Shown: in pieces, positions 23,339 through 34,711 of the stretch
Numbering within the stretch: position 1 is the first letter of the stretch
Layout of the letters: each line of letters opens with the position of its first letter
Assembly: GCA_015179045.1 (NCBI GenBank)
Contig: WHUZ01000002.1
Span: 1,798,001 to 1,862,000, forward strand
Origin: Kalaharituber pfeilii
Taxonomy: Eukaryota > Ascomycota > Pezizomycetes > Pezizales > Pezizaceae
Direction: 5' to 3'
DNA length: 64,000 nt
Notes under the pieces: model-generated
Databases searched by the model: none
What the model saw: the letters and a program-made list of their open reading frames with translations, nothing else
Told to the model about the DNA's origin: nothing
Program-made: the position numbers and the translations under genes

Positions 23339-24782
23339 ATGGGCAAGAAAAAGTGGATGTATGCCTGAACTGCGAATCTGGAGTACTCTGTACCTGACCT
23401 AACCCCGCTATTTGATCATCAGTGACAAGAAGAATGCGTCGACTTTCACTCTCGTCTACCGTCCGCAAAACGACCCTCTAATTCACGATGAAGAATCATC
23501 GTCTATGGTCTTTAAGCCCGTTCGGAGCGGCAATGAAAAGGTTATTTTCCTTTGATGATGCCCAATTTTCCTACACAGCGATTGACAAGAATGGCAGACC
23601 AGGACAGCCAGCAATCTAGAGAATCTAGAAGACGAGCTAGGCTCCGAAGTAACTTCAAAAATCCGCAAAAATGAGGGTGAAGCAGCAATGTACGGTATCT
23701 ACTTTGATGACACCGAGTACGATTACATGCAACATCTGCGGGAGATTGGAACATCGTCAGAAGCCGTCTTCGTAGAGGCGCCCCAGGCGCAATCGAAACA
23801 AAAGGGGAAAAAGAAGCTTGAGGACGCCATACTGTCCAAACCAGACCCAAGTGAATTATTGCCGACAGAGCTTCTACCATCAGAGAACCTTGTGAAGAGG
23901 ACGTATCAAGATCAGCAAGATATACCAGATGTACTGGCTGGGTTCCAGCCAGATATGGATCCCAGATTAAGGGAGGTATTAGAGGCACTGGACGATGATG
24001 AATATGTAGATGATGATGAGGAGCTATTTGGGGAATTAACGAAGGAAGGAGAGGCTACACTAGACGAATTCCAAGAGCAGGACGGATCCTTTGATGATGA
24101 AGATGATGACGGATGGGCCACAGATGATACTGAAAAACCAGCCTCCAAAACTACTAGCGGGAAGCCAGCGCAACCCTCCAAAGCAGATCAGCTCCCATCA
24201 AAGTCAGTCTCTTTCTCAAATACTGAAACCTCGTCAATGCAGCCTGAAGGCTCTGGAGACTGGCTAAAGGAATATAATAAGTTCAAAAAGGCTCAAATGA
24301 ACCAAAAATCTGAAGATGTTGAATCTTCCATAGGTGACATCATGTCTTTTGGTGGTAGTGAATATTCAATTGGGGGCTCTCGACGGCGGCGAAGGAGGAA
24401 AGGTGCACGAACTGCTAGCACTGGATACTCTATGACGAGTTCTTCCTTATTTAGGACGGAGGGATTAACACTCTTAGATGACCGTTTTGACAAGGTAACT
24501 ATCATTACCCTCAACAATGATATGACATGCGCTAACTGGGCTATGCTGCAGATTGAGGAAGAATATGCCGACTCTGATGAAGATGATGGTGATGGTACAC
24601 CTAGCAAGCCAAAAGGCAATTTTATTGAGACTCGCACAGACTTCAACTCTATCATGGACGACTTCCTCGACAACTACTCCATCGGCGGCAAAAACGGTCG
24701 CATCAAACGCAGCAAAGCCCAAACTGGCCTTGAGCAACTCGATGAAATTAGGCGGGAGCTCGGGCGGGCTAGAATCAGATAG
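23339..24782 (+). CDS. LTV1: 40S ribosome biogenesis factor Ltv1
   Basis: Acidic assembly factor of late pre-40S subunits; its phosphorylation by Hrr25/CK1 triggers release and allows Rps3 to settle into the beak. Exon 1 is only 20 nt (23339-23358, MGKKKW + AT). Exon 2 (23423-23540) gives IDKKNASTFTLVYRPQNDPLIHDEE. Exon 3 (23598-24494) gives NLENLEDELGSEVTSK and the family signature NEGEAAMYGIYFDDTEYDYM. The last exon (24552-24782) has IEEEYADSDEDD and ends KAQTGLEQLDEIRRELGRARIR. The intron at 24495-24551 is in frame and could be mistaken for coding sequence; removing it joins DRFDK to IEEEYADSD as in the family. The acceptor at 23597 was chosen because it is the only one that avoids the TGA at 23582 and joins the conserved frame. 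Confidence 0.93.
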
Positions 24783-25207
24783 ACACTCTACTGTCTACCA
24801 TTCCTGTACTCTCAATTTGGTGACTAAGTTATCGGTATCAACTTTTGTAGCACTATATTCTATGCTTTTGCTCCGCTATGACAAAGTTGACATACTGATA
24901 ACTTATGCTCCGACCCCTATTATTTGCCTCCCAATCTATGCATTACAGACTCGACATTACTTACTCTTTAACTTCAATTTATCGCTCTTCACAGTTGTAG
25001 ATACACACTCTGAAGAAGGATTTGAGTACGGGAAACAGTAGGAAAAATAAAATTGTGTTGTACAATTACACACACCATTCAATAAGTGTGCCTCCGACAA
25101 ATAGAGTTTGAAAGGACATGCATAGATAACAAAGTAACGGATGCAAAACAAAACAAAACAGAAGAACAGCAGGAGACAACCCCAAAAAATTAAAAAATAA
25201 AAAATAG
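24783..25207. other. 3' region between LTV1 and SEC10
   Basis: Convergent intergenic sequence, AT-rich, no supported gene. Frames at 24553-25041 are the LTV1 tail out of phase. Confidence 0.6.
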
Positions 25208-28200
25208 TTATCCTCTTTGCTGAAGTATGTAGTTTTCACAAACTCTTAACACATGAAGGCGTAGCTGCAATAATAGTAATATTCAAAACATAAACAAATT
25301 TTGCATGAAACTTAGGAAGGAAAAAAGAAGAATAATAAACCTCCATGTAACACCTAAAGATTTTTTTCATTCACATTACTGCAGCCCGCAACAATCAACT
25401 AGCGCCCGCGCTCTAGGCCATCATGATCATACATGCAGTAACTTAACTGCATAATGAGGCATTACTACGTAGGTATGGATATAAATACCTGATGCAAATA
25501 TAACACGTCCATACCGTCATCACTTTGCTATACTAATCACTCGAGAGCTAAATAATGACAATTTCGCATTAGCAATCCATCAAAAGACCCCCACAATGAT
25601 CACTTGTTAGAATAAAAGAAAGTAAAGTAAAGGCAAACATACCAACTTCTCAATCCCCGCACTCCCGTAATCCTCTCTCTTGGCCAGATATGGCCTCAAC
25701 AGCTGTGGCTTTACCCTCGCTAACACCGAATCCTTCAGCCGGTCCTTCAACCCACCCGCGTTCACCACAAACAAATTCGCAATCTCATGAAGCAGCTCAA
25801 AGCCCTCTCGCACCTCTTTGACACTCCAGCTTTTGACAAGCGCATGGTAGCTCGCGATGTCTTTTGTCAGCATTAACCCTCCTGCAGCATTGATCTGGAA
25901 CTTCTTCATATGCTCCAGAAGTAAGTTCCGCAAACCACATCCCAGCTCCGTCAGGAACGAGTCAAGGTTCGCGCCGTCGAGGGATTCTTTGGCTACGGTG
26001 TGCACGCGCTCAAGGAACTGCCTGATGGATAGACAAGTTGGGGTTTGTAGTGTCGTGAGGCTGACGTCATCGTCCTTTGGGCGGTAATCTTGTTTCTTTT
26101 GTTTATTGAGTAGCTGCGCGATCCAGGTAAGTACGACATCGAGGGTCTTTTGGATGATGGCGTTGATCTTGGCTTCGAGGCCCGCGATGCTTGAGTTGGT
26201 GAGGATCGTCATTTCGCGGCGGACAGTTAGGCTGGCGCTGGCGAGGGGTATCAAAGCAGTGTTGATGAAGGAGAACATGAGGTGCATGATTGTGGTGGCC
26301 GGCTTGATTTCATGGAAGTAGGAGAGGTCCGGTTCGGACTTTGTGCCTTGCTGTTCGGCTATTTCGAGGGCGACGTCCAAGGTGGTTTCGAGGTAGGTCT
26401 TGCGCATGTGGTCGATGAGGAGGTTGAGGAGGGCAAGTACGTCCTTCGGGCTGCCGAACTATTAGCATGTCACTCTACCACCGTACATGCGGTAGGGCGA
26501 ACGTACGTATCCGCAGTTGGACTTAATTCCAATGATCGTCCAACAGCTTCCGCAAGCCACCGCAACATCCTCTTTGCAGTATCAACATTCAACTGCCCGT
26601 CTGCCTCCGTTGCATTCAAAATACCGCCCAACTTGTTTCCCTCCCCGTCCTCACCACCCGTATCCGCGCGGCGCACACCTCCTAGTACTCTGCTCCAGGC
26701 ACCCCCAGTAGAACTTCCGGTTTCACCGTCCTTGGCTTTCTCAGTTGCCTTCTCACGGGCTTCCGCAGATACCTTTGCAGCGGAAATTTTCATCCGGTCA
26801 AAGTATGTCATATTTTGCATTTTCTTCCGCCGTGACTGAAAACCAGCCTGTTAGCTCAAGATAATCCGGATATCAAGGCCAATAAACTTACGTGATATAG
26901 ATTGAATTTTAGTAGAACTCCCGCGTACAGCTGATCAAGCGAGATCTTCTCCCGCTCAATATATGCAGTTCCACCAAGATACGGCAAGAACAATTCCTCC
27001 AAGTTTTGATCTATTACAATGGTAGTAGTAGAGGAAAGCGGACTCGGATGCTCTGTTAGCCCATGTGCCTTTAGCTCATCCACCAACTGCCCAATGCAAA
27101 CTCTGGAAGCTTGCAGAGTCCTGAGGTATGCCAACGTTGAGACTTTCTCGGTCGTTTGTAGGACCATTTCTAATCGTTGTTGTATCTAATGATGCGAATG
27201 AGTCTCGCCTGCAGCTTCAGCCAAGAGAAGAAGAATGCATACTGATTGTTGAAAAACTCTCTGCAAGAATTTCCCTAGAACCTGCTCGGGTTGTGGGAAG
27301 ACTTTTGCTATAATCTCTGACTCGCTTTCCAATACGTACTTGACCTCTCGAATAAGCTTCTGTAAACTGGGCTCTACCCCAGGCGGCTCGACATCTGGAT
27401 CAGGAAGCTTATCCCAGCTAGTTACACTCGTTAGTTGATAGTAACATGACCAACGCTGGATGTCAGCCTACATTTCCCCTTCGGGAGATATTGAACATGT
27501 AACCAGTTTTTCCATGTTGATGAAGAAGTCATGCTGATTGACGAAAATTTGTGTAACTGATGCACCACCGTTGAAATCGTAGAGCACTTTTGCACATCCC
27601 TACTACGGTCAGCCTCCAATTATTTTCTTGATACGAAACAAACCATACCTTCATTGCTTCCCATTGCTGCTTCCTGTATGCTCTATCGAATTGTCTTAAT
27701 AGGTCCTTCTCAAGAGTCTCTGAAAACTTCTCAATGAGCCCCTTGGACGTACTACTGCCGCCGTCTGTCCTCTTGGCTATCATTATCAGCTGTCGGCTCA
27801 CAACCGCACATCTTATGCTGTCCTCAATTCGACCAGTTTTCCTCAGTGCCTCTAGTCGTGATGCATCCCCTCGACAGAATTCCGAATAGCACTTGATCAA
27901 GAACATTGCATCTGCTGCCCGTTGGCGTTGCTTATCAAGTTGTTCTAGCTCCTCTCCTATCCGCACCGCCATTCCACCTCCATCCGATATACTGGCATCT
28001 AACCGCTGGAATTCTTGTAATGTCTGATTGAATTTGCTGCCGAGTCGTTCCAGTGTACGAGAGTGTTCAAGCTCTGCACGGCGGACACCTTCCTTGAGAT
28101 CACTTTCCCGTTCGGACAGGTCCTGGTCCAGCTCTTTCAGGCGCTCTAAAGCTGCTTCAAACGTACGGATGTACGGCTTTGGGTCGAATGCTTTGTACGG

Positions 28201-28500
28201 CGTTAGCTTCATTGGCTACATCTGGATCTGGAATCTAGTAGTCATGGATTAAGAGGCTCTACCGGTCGTTTGTATTCCCGATTTCCTATGTGCGGCTAGT
28301 GTGGTAGCACTTAATCCCTCTATGAAGTCCTTGACGATGAAGTCTTTACTCTATAGTAAGTTAGCTGTGAGTCTCCACGAGGATCGGAGATGAAGCATTG
28401 AGTGACTCGGACAAAGCTTGGTACCTACGGAGAACGTAGACAGGTTGAACGAGGCAACCTTAGGGAAGATGGAGCGACCTCCATCTTGCTCGTTGACCAT
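25208..28500 (-). CDS. SEC10: Exocyst complex component Sec10
   Basis: Subunit of the octameric exocyst that tethers secretory vesicles to the plasma membrane, interacting with Sec15. ATG at 28498-28500 starts MVNEQDGGRSIFPKVASFNLSTFS. A donor GTAGGT leads to exon 2 (about 28350-28264) with SKDFIVKDFIEGLSATTLAAHRKSG, the diagnostic N-terminal motif. The third exon (from about 28212) has FDPKPYIRTFEAALERLKEL and a coiled coil, then VRIGEELEQLDKQRQRAADAMFLIKCYSEFCRG. Later exons encode the helical rods, ending REDYGSAGIEKL at 25638. A donor GTATGT follows there; a 19-codon terminal exon (25267-25208, ending YILQQRG and TAA) fits in phase but would need an intron of about 370 nt, so the true end is uncertain. 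The joint between exon 2 and FDPKP is also unresolved (see findings). Confidence 0.9.
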
Positions 28501-29536
28501 GATGCTGCTAAGCACAATGGAAAAGTCGTCGACCTTGAGCAGGGCCGTATGCAATATACTGCTGTTGAAAATTGCGGTAATGTATTGTACACGTGAGTTG
28601 TCCAAGCTCAGCGTCTGGGGTAGGGTATCAGTGCCGCCGCAGGAGATGGGGAGGTTGAGGAACAGGTCCACCTTACGATAGTGAGGATGCACAGGGAAGT
28701 GTGCGGTGTGATCAGTGTATAGACCCTTGCACAAATACAGCTAAGTATGTATGCTTTTGATATTCGCTTTATGCTAGCTAGAGCAGAGCACTCAGTACTC
28801 TACACTGCAAGATCCCGCGTAGCAATGGTCTTGGCATGAGACTACATCCCAATATCCACACTAGCCTCGTCCCCAGATGCAATGCAAAACTGAATCAGTT
28901 TCATGGGAACTTGTACAGTAATCTAAGTACTGGTAGCCTCATCCGCAGGCGATTTTTGATATGGATCTCTATGAGGGGCCCCGTGCCAAGCCAGACTACC
29001 TGCTCTCGTTAACGACATCTCCTTCTGTTAAATTCTTGGTATCATACATTGCCCAAGCTCAGGTAACCGTAACTCTATCTTACCAACGTAGCTCCAGACT
29101 CGGCAGTCGAACGGCTTATCCCACTTGCTTATGATACGTGCATATAGGACGTGGTCTGTGCGAATGTGTCTAAAGGAAATGCGTTATCAATTCTGCAAGT
29201 TGAAGGAGATATGATAGTTGCGAATCAAGCCAGAATTGAAATAGTTGAATTCTGAGCATGCCTTCAAACACCTGATATTCCCCTTAACGTAGTCTTGGAA
29301 CCGCTATTTGCCACACAGTATAGCAGTTTGCGACTACTCTTGACCAGTCTCTGGATACACCGCCGACAACCAAGCAGCTTGTTACCTGAATGCTTGCTTT
29401 GGCTAAGAATAGGTCGACGACAATTGTATGATTACGCTCAGCTCTGTAGAGCGTTCTCCTGGAATACATATGCATGGGTATAGAAGTAGGACTGTAATTA
29501 ATTTGCTAGATACGACGATAAAGCATGTAAGGACTA
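28501..29536. other. Intergenic region between SEC10 start and LST8 stop
   Basis: SEC10 promoter side. The frames at 28402-28734 are antisense to SEC10 exon 1. Nothing recognised at 29284-29483. Confidence 0.6.
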
Positions 29537-30680
29537 TCACCGCCCTTCACTGTAATCATTGAGTGCAACACAAACAGCACCTCGGTGATGACCATTATAT
29601 TGACGTATTATTTGTTGGCTGTGCAATTGTCAATAGAGTACTAATTTATTTCATCCAGGTGGTTCTTGCCTGCTCAGCTCCCACAGTCGGGCGTAGTGGT
29701 CACTACAAGCTGTCACTAGATATGCGGAATCTGCGCTAAATGCACAATCCCATACCCAGCGTTGATGGCCATGTAGCGTGGTTTCAAGTCCAAACGAATT
29801 GTTATCAACGGACCATATTTTAGCAGTATGATCAGCAGAACATGTCGCCAAATGCCGGACATCGGGCGAGAGTAGCACCCGAGTGATGTACTTCTGATGA
29901 GCTACAAACTTCGTAACAGGAACGCAGGATGTTAGATCACGATTTTGAATCATTCGCCAAACGTAAACATTTCCCTAGTCCTTATTAGTGAATCTGAGTG
30001 ACAGTATGTTAAAAACCAAAGTGAAGATTGTAGTATCACATTGATAGGTGCTTCTATACTCACGAGATTATTTCCTGCAACCAGCAAACTTCCATCTGTA
30101 GCAACTGTAACACTCCTAACCGGAATTTCGTCCTCCGGGATAAGTTGATGTGTACATTTGTTTTCTCCAAGGTCCCAAATCCTGACATTCCCAGCTTGAT
30201 CACATGATATCAGCTCCCCTTGGTTGGGATGTATTACAACATCATTGACTGGAGAATTATGGTTGTAGTTTCTCTGAACAGTTGCAGTTCTTGTATCCCA
30301 TATCTTTACTGTGCCATCCTCACTAGATGTAACCACCCACTTTCCCTCAATATGGAAACCTACCCCAGTAACGTTGTTTGTGTGCCCTTCAAAGGAGAGA
30401 ATGGGATTCGGATTTGTAGATTTGATGTCGTAAAGCTTGACATGGAGATGGCCCGCTGCAGCAAGGTAGCGTTTATCAGGAGAGATGCAAAGGCGATTGA
30501 CTTGTGAATCTGTATGCTGAATCGTACGGGAGCATATGCCAGAAAGAGCTTCCCAGAATCTGCCGATGCAAACGGTGTTAGTCTGGCTGCAGAGTGCTCG
30601 GACATGAAAAGGTTGGAGGAGTATATCCAACCAGACCTTATCGTATAGTCATAGCCAGCTGTCTCCATAATGACACTCAT
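29537..30680 (-). CDS. LST8: TOR complex WD-repeat subunit Lst8
   Basis: Seven-bladed WD40 propeller bound to the Tor kinase domain in TORC1 and TORC2. Exons: 30680-30637 (MSVIMETAGYDYTIR), 30559-30064, 29974-29670 and 29618-29537. Family landmarks: FWEALSGICSRTIQHTDSQVNRL, GHTNNVTGVGFHIEGKW, SEDGTVKIWDTR, GNVRIWDLGENKCTHQLIPEDE, CSADHTAKIWSVD and GHQRWVWDCAFSADSAYLVTA. The last exon supplies IIRQYNGHHRGAVCVALND, essential for blade seven, and stops TGA at 29537-29539. To reach it the third exon must be spliced at AG|GCAAGA, i.e. a GC-AG intron (29619-29669, 51 nt). Without that splice the frame would end early at EPPG. Length is about 312 residues, normal for Lst8. Confidence 0.94.
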
Positions 30681-31524
30681 GGTTATAGAGTGCTAACTTT
30701 GAAGACCTTTGAGTCAGATGCGTTCGATATGCCCTGATATGAATCCTCAGAGACCTTGCCCATAACCCGGGCAGTGTTCCAAGTCAAGACTAGATTTCAC
30801 GCTGAACAGCTCAGGGGCCTGGTGATGTTGTAGTGGAGCTCCAGAGCCCCAGAGATGTAGCCTCCCTTCTGGGGGATCTCTAGTCCACGAAAGATCGGAG
30901 AACCAGTCCTCATGGAATGTCTCAAGGGATATGCAAGGTCCAAAGGTGCACGGCTCTACAGTGAAAAACGTGACTGTAGGGTACTGCTCCCCAACTCCAT
31001 AGTCTGACAACTCCAAACATCGAGACTTGGCTACGCTGAGCCTAGCGCTCGTACAGAGGTTGCACTACTCCCGCTGGGACTGCCTTGTGAAATGACTACC
31101 ATAGCATAGTCTCGTAACCAGCTGTATGCCCACAGTAGCCAGATGAATAGATTCCAGAATGCAATGGCATTTTATTGCATGCCGAAGGTGCCCACAGGCA
31201 TTGTATGGATACTCTACAGGGATTGGGAGTTTGCATGTCATATCATACTTACAGTCTTGTCTCAAGAGGCAAGAAAGCTTAATGATGGTGGGGCCGCCCC
31301 ACTTTGAGTCAGCCCGTGGTGGTTCGCTGCCCTGGAGCGACCCCCATCCACTGCCTTCGAACCCCCCCGGCCTGCATTGCTGCAGCATTCCACTCCCCAC
31401 ATATCTCGATCCTATCAATTCCCGCCATCTTTCATCTCATGTCACATCCTCAATCATCTGCCGAACCCTGCCTGCTTCTTGAACAGTGAACTACAAAAGG
31501 CACCATACTTGTCCAAAATTCACC
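30681..31524. other. Divergent intergenic region LST8 / GCD7
   Basis: Both flanking genes start away from this segment, so it carries two promoters. Frames on both strands at 30747-31482 are not like known proteins. A TTCGAACCCCCCC sequence near 31356 resembles a tRNA B-box only superficially. Confidence 0.6.
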
Positions 31525-33089
31525 ATGTCCCAAAAATCTACGGCCCCACCAGGCTTGACCTCGTATCTCAGAACCTTGAACAAGAATGATGCCAGCTCTT
31601 CAATAGAGCATCTTATCTCGTCTGTTAAGCTGCTTAAAACTGTCTATCCCAAAATGTCCAAAAGCTAAGCTAATTTCACATCATTCTTCTCCAGACTGTT
31701 GAAACGTCGCCAAATACGGAATTCCCGATCAGTCGCTGTGGCCACCGCAAATCTTCTCCTCAGAGTGATTGCTTCCTTCCGATGGACAGATGTCAACCAA
31801 CTGATTGCACACATCAAATATGTTGGACAACGGCTCATAGCAGCCCAACCTCGTGAAATGGCAGTGGGAAACATCGTACGACGAGTGCTCGGCCTAATCA
31901 GAGAAGAGGCGGAAGGAGACGGAAAAGGTGGAAATACGAGTGTGTATAGTGATGCTGGATTAGACACAATTTCTGGCCCCAAAGGGAACACGCTTGGCCT
32001 GACTGGTAGTCAGCATGTAACATCGCCACCTCCTAAGCCTGCATTCTCTGTCTCTACTGGATCTGAAGATGTGCCGAAACCAACGAAGCAGGTGACTTTT
32101 GCTCAAGGGCATCAATTCAACTCCATGTTCTCTTTACTCTCTCATCCATCATCTCCCAACCAATCTGCAACATCAACCCCTCCATCGACGTCGCATTCAT
32201 CGCATTCAGCCTACCAACCAGCACCGCAAGCACCCTCTCCTCAACACACACATCACCCGGTTGGCCCCTCTCGAGATCTAAAGCCAGGAATAATAGAAGG
32301 CCTCCAGGAGATTTTGGATGAACTGGCATCTGTAGATGACCAAATTGCGTCTTACGCCCTTGACCATATCCATGCCAACGAAATTATTCTCACCCACGGA
32401 TCTTCATTAACCGTACAAAGCTTTCTCCTTAAAGCAGCCGCAAAACGAAGCTTCACCGTCATAGTTGCAGAAGGATTCCCCAACGACCATGAAGCAACCC
32501 ATGCAAGGGTGATGGGAATCAACCCCCAAAGCGGGCTATCCAATAATGCTGATGCCGATGCTGAAGATGCACCTGAGCTTTTCCACAAAACTCTTGCATC
32601 TGCAGGCATCAATGTCATCCTCATACCAGACGCAGCTGTGTATGCCATCATGTCTCGCGTTAATAAAGTTATCCTTGGAACCCATTCTGTCCTAGCCAAT
32701 GGTGGTCTATTGGCCGCAGCGGGAGCACGAACAATAGCAAAGGCTGCGCGAGAGCACTCGACGCCTGTGGTCATTGTCACTGGGGTGTATAAATTGAGCC
32801 CTGTTTATCCGTTTGACTGGGAAAAGCTCGTAGAGGTCGGTGATCCTGGAAAGGTTGTGCCATTTGTGGATGCCGAGCTGGTGGAGAACGTGGATGTGAT
32901 TAATCCAGTTTTTGATTACGTTCCGGCAGAGTTGGTAGATCTGTATGTTACCAATTTGTAAGTTAATAATCTTCCCCGCTGCTACTAGCAACAATCTGAA
33001 CTAATAGGGTCATCAGGGGAGGACATGCACCCTCATTTTTGTATAGGGTTGTAAGCGATCATTATAGAGCTGAGGATATTATTTTGTAG
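31525..33089 (+). CDS. GCD7: Translation initiation factor eIF2B subunit beta
   Basis: Regulatory-subcomplex subunit of eIF2B, the guanine exchange factor for eIF2, and a target of eIF2-alpha phosphorylation control. Exon 1 is 31525-31619 (MSQKSTAPPGLTSYL ... SSIEHLIS); the donor GTCTGT and acceptor at 31694 restore EHLISLLKRRQIRNSR. Exon 2 runs to 32957 and exon 3 is 33008-33089 (GGHAPSFLYRVVSDHYRAEDIIL, TAG). The Rossmann-like domain shows ANEIILTHGSSLTVQSFLLKA, FTVIVAEGFPNDHE, DAAVYAIMSRVNKVILGTHSVLANGG and NPVFDYVPAELVDLYVTNL. Between about residues 105 and 190 is a Ser/Pro/His-rich insertion typical of fungal beta subunits and probably disordered. It is convergent with the pyridoxal kinase gene, 243 bases away. 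Confidence 0.94.
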
Positions 33090-33332
33090 TCATGTCAATT
33101 AAGGGCGTTTTTTTTTTCCGAAAAGTAGTCACCAAAGCAATATAAAGTTCTCTTGGCGTTTACTTGTCTGTAATCAATCTTTATCATGTTTCAAAATGAT
33201 ATGCGACGTCTAATTTTGAGGGTGTCAGAAGTACGAAGCTCGTTGCTATTGACAGTATAGGACTGTGAACAGCAGCACGGCAGCATGTATTCTAATTTTA
33301 AACAAGAGAAGAGGCCTTATTCAAGGAAATGC

Positions 33333-34711
33333 TTAATTGACTGCATCTGTCCTCATCTCCAATGGGATGGCCTTATACTGCAATGATGGCTCAACCAAAT
33401 CCTTCTGCCCTTTCACCAATTGCAACTCTGAAGCTTTCATTGTCCTTCGGATAGCAAGCTTCTCGTTGCCGGGTGCACAAGGATTGAATGTTGCCAGCTT
33501 CTTATCCCTAATCGCTTTTGTCCTCTCCAAAACAAGGTGCATACTGCCCAGTACTTTCTCTACGGCCTTTGCGAGCGGTAAGTCGGCTGCATGCACCTCG
33601 TCTGGAGTTAGCCATGACTTGATTTTAAGTAATCCGCTCAGCTCTGCCTGCTCACGAAATCTGGCCAAGGTGAGTGCAGAAAACATATCCCCTGTTCCGA
33701 CGAATAGCCCAGGTATGACGGGGAATGGAATGATAAATTTTCGAGGTGCGCCCTGGGAGGTGAGACTGGACCCCGCACAGAGCATTTCGTCGCTTGAAGA
33801 ATTACGAGGGAACGTAACGGATGTGATTATTATATGAGGTATGTTGTATGTAGAATGCAAGGTATCCAGGGCCAAGGACAGAGAGGGCAGAGAATCGATC
33901 TTGATTCCGCAGAGAAGCCTTGTAACATTAGCAGCACTATCATGGTTATCGATGGCAAAAGTATATACGTACTCAGTCTCGAATTGATTTGGAGTTATTA
34001 GGTCGGCCTGGGGTGCTAGGGACTTGTATACAGGAACCACTTCCTCACTGACATACAGCTTTCCCTCATCGCCCATGACAGGGTCGAGGACTATTGACAT
34101 GATATAATGTTGTCAGCAATCTGTTCATCTTGCAGTCAACTGTGGTTTCTCCTTACGCCAAAATAATTCTTGCCCCTCCTTATGCCTTAACATTTTGAGC
34201 TCCTTTCCTATCTTGCCCACAGCCTCAACCCCATCCGCTCCTGGAACGTAGCCCGTTAGAAATAGCCCATATTCCTCCACAATCTCATTGTTTTTCAGTC
34301 CCTGCCAGAGCTGCTCAATCTGCTCTGCTGTTGTCCTATACCCTGTCCATTGCATGTAACCAGTATGGTTACTGAACTGCACTGTGTTAAGTGCAGAGAC
34401 TTCGAGACCTAATATCTGAAGAACAAAAGTTGTGACAGTGTTCCCCACATATCTTCTCGTACATGAGAGACGGTGAGAGGGGAGAAATATTGCTCAGGAA
34501 AAGCAAGCGAAGCAACATTTCTCCCCAATTGGTGCACCATGAATATTAGCATGATTTCTAACTTTTGGCCGTTTACTGAAACGACCTGAGGAATTTCCTA
34601 CCCAAAAACAACCTGTAGAACTGCAGGTTAGCACCTCGCTCATTGGGAATTCAGTATTGGAATACTCACATGGCTAGCTATAGTCAGAACTCTGTCCGCA
34701 TCAGTAGGCAT
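33333..34711 (-). CDS. BUD16: Pyridoxal kinase
   Basis: ATP-dependent kinase phosphorylating pyridoxal, pyridoxine and pyridoxamine in the B6 salvage pathway. Exon 1 is 34711-34670 (MPTDADRVLTIASH). Exon 2 is a microexon of 11 nt (34612-34602). Together with exon 3 (from 34452) they spell SHVVFGYVGNTVTTF, the family's N-terminal motif, followed by LGLEVSALNTVQFSNHTGYMQWTG. Exon 4 starts at an acceptor near 34089 and gives LLDPVMGDEGKLYV and ADLITPNQFE. An in-frame intron GTACGT...ACAAG near 33985-33930 must be removed to give FETELLCGIKIDSL. The ribokinase-fold anion hole appears as VGTGDMFSALTLAR. The stop is TAA at 33333-33335. Identity is firm; the S. cerevisiae symbol is used by homology. 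Confidence 0.93.
34602..34612 (-). other. 11-nt microexon of the pyridoxal kinase gene
   Basis: GTTGTTTTTGG on the minus strand, flanked by acceptor CTACAG and donor GTAGG. It encodes VVF plus two bases of Gly, exactly the residues missing between ASH and YVGNT. Confidence 0.85.

Noticed and set aside
24495..24551. Continuous open frame through LTV1 suggesting no last intron
   Set aside because: The segment has GTAACT...GCTAAC...GCAG and joins DRFDK to IEEEYADSD as in the family, so it is an in-frame intron.
31330..31390. tRNA gene suggested by TTCGAACCCCC
   Set aside because: No A box, no acceptor stem and no anticodon arm can be formed.
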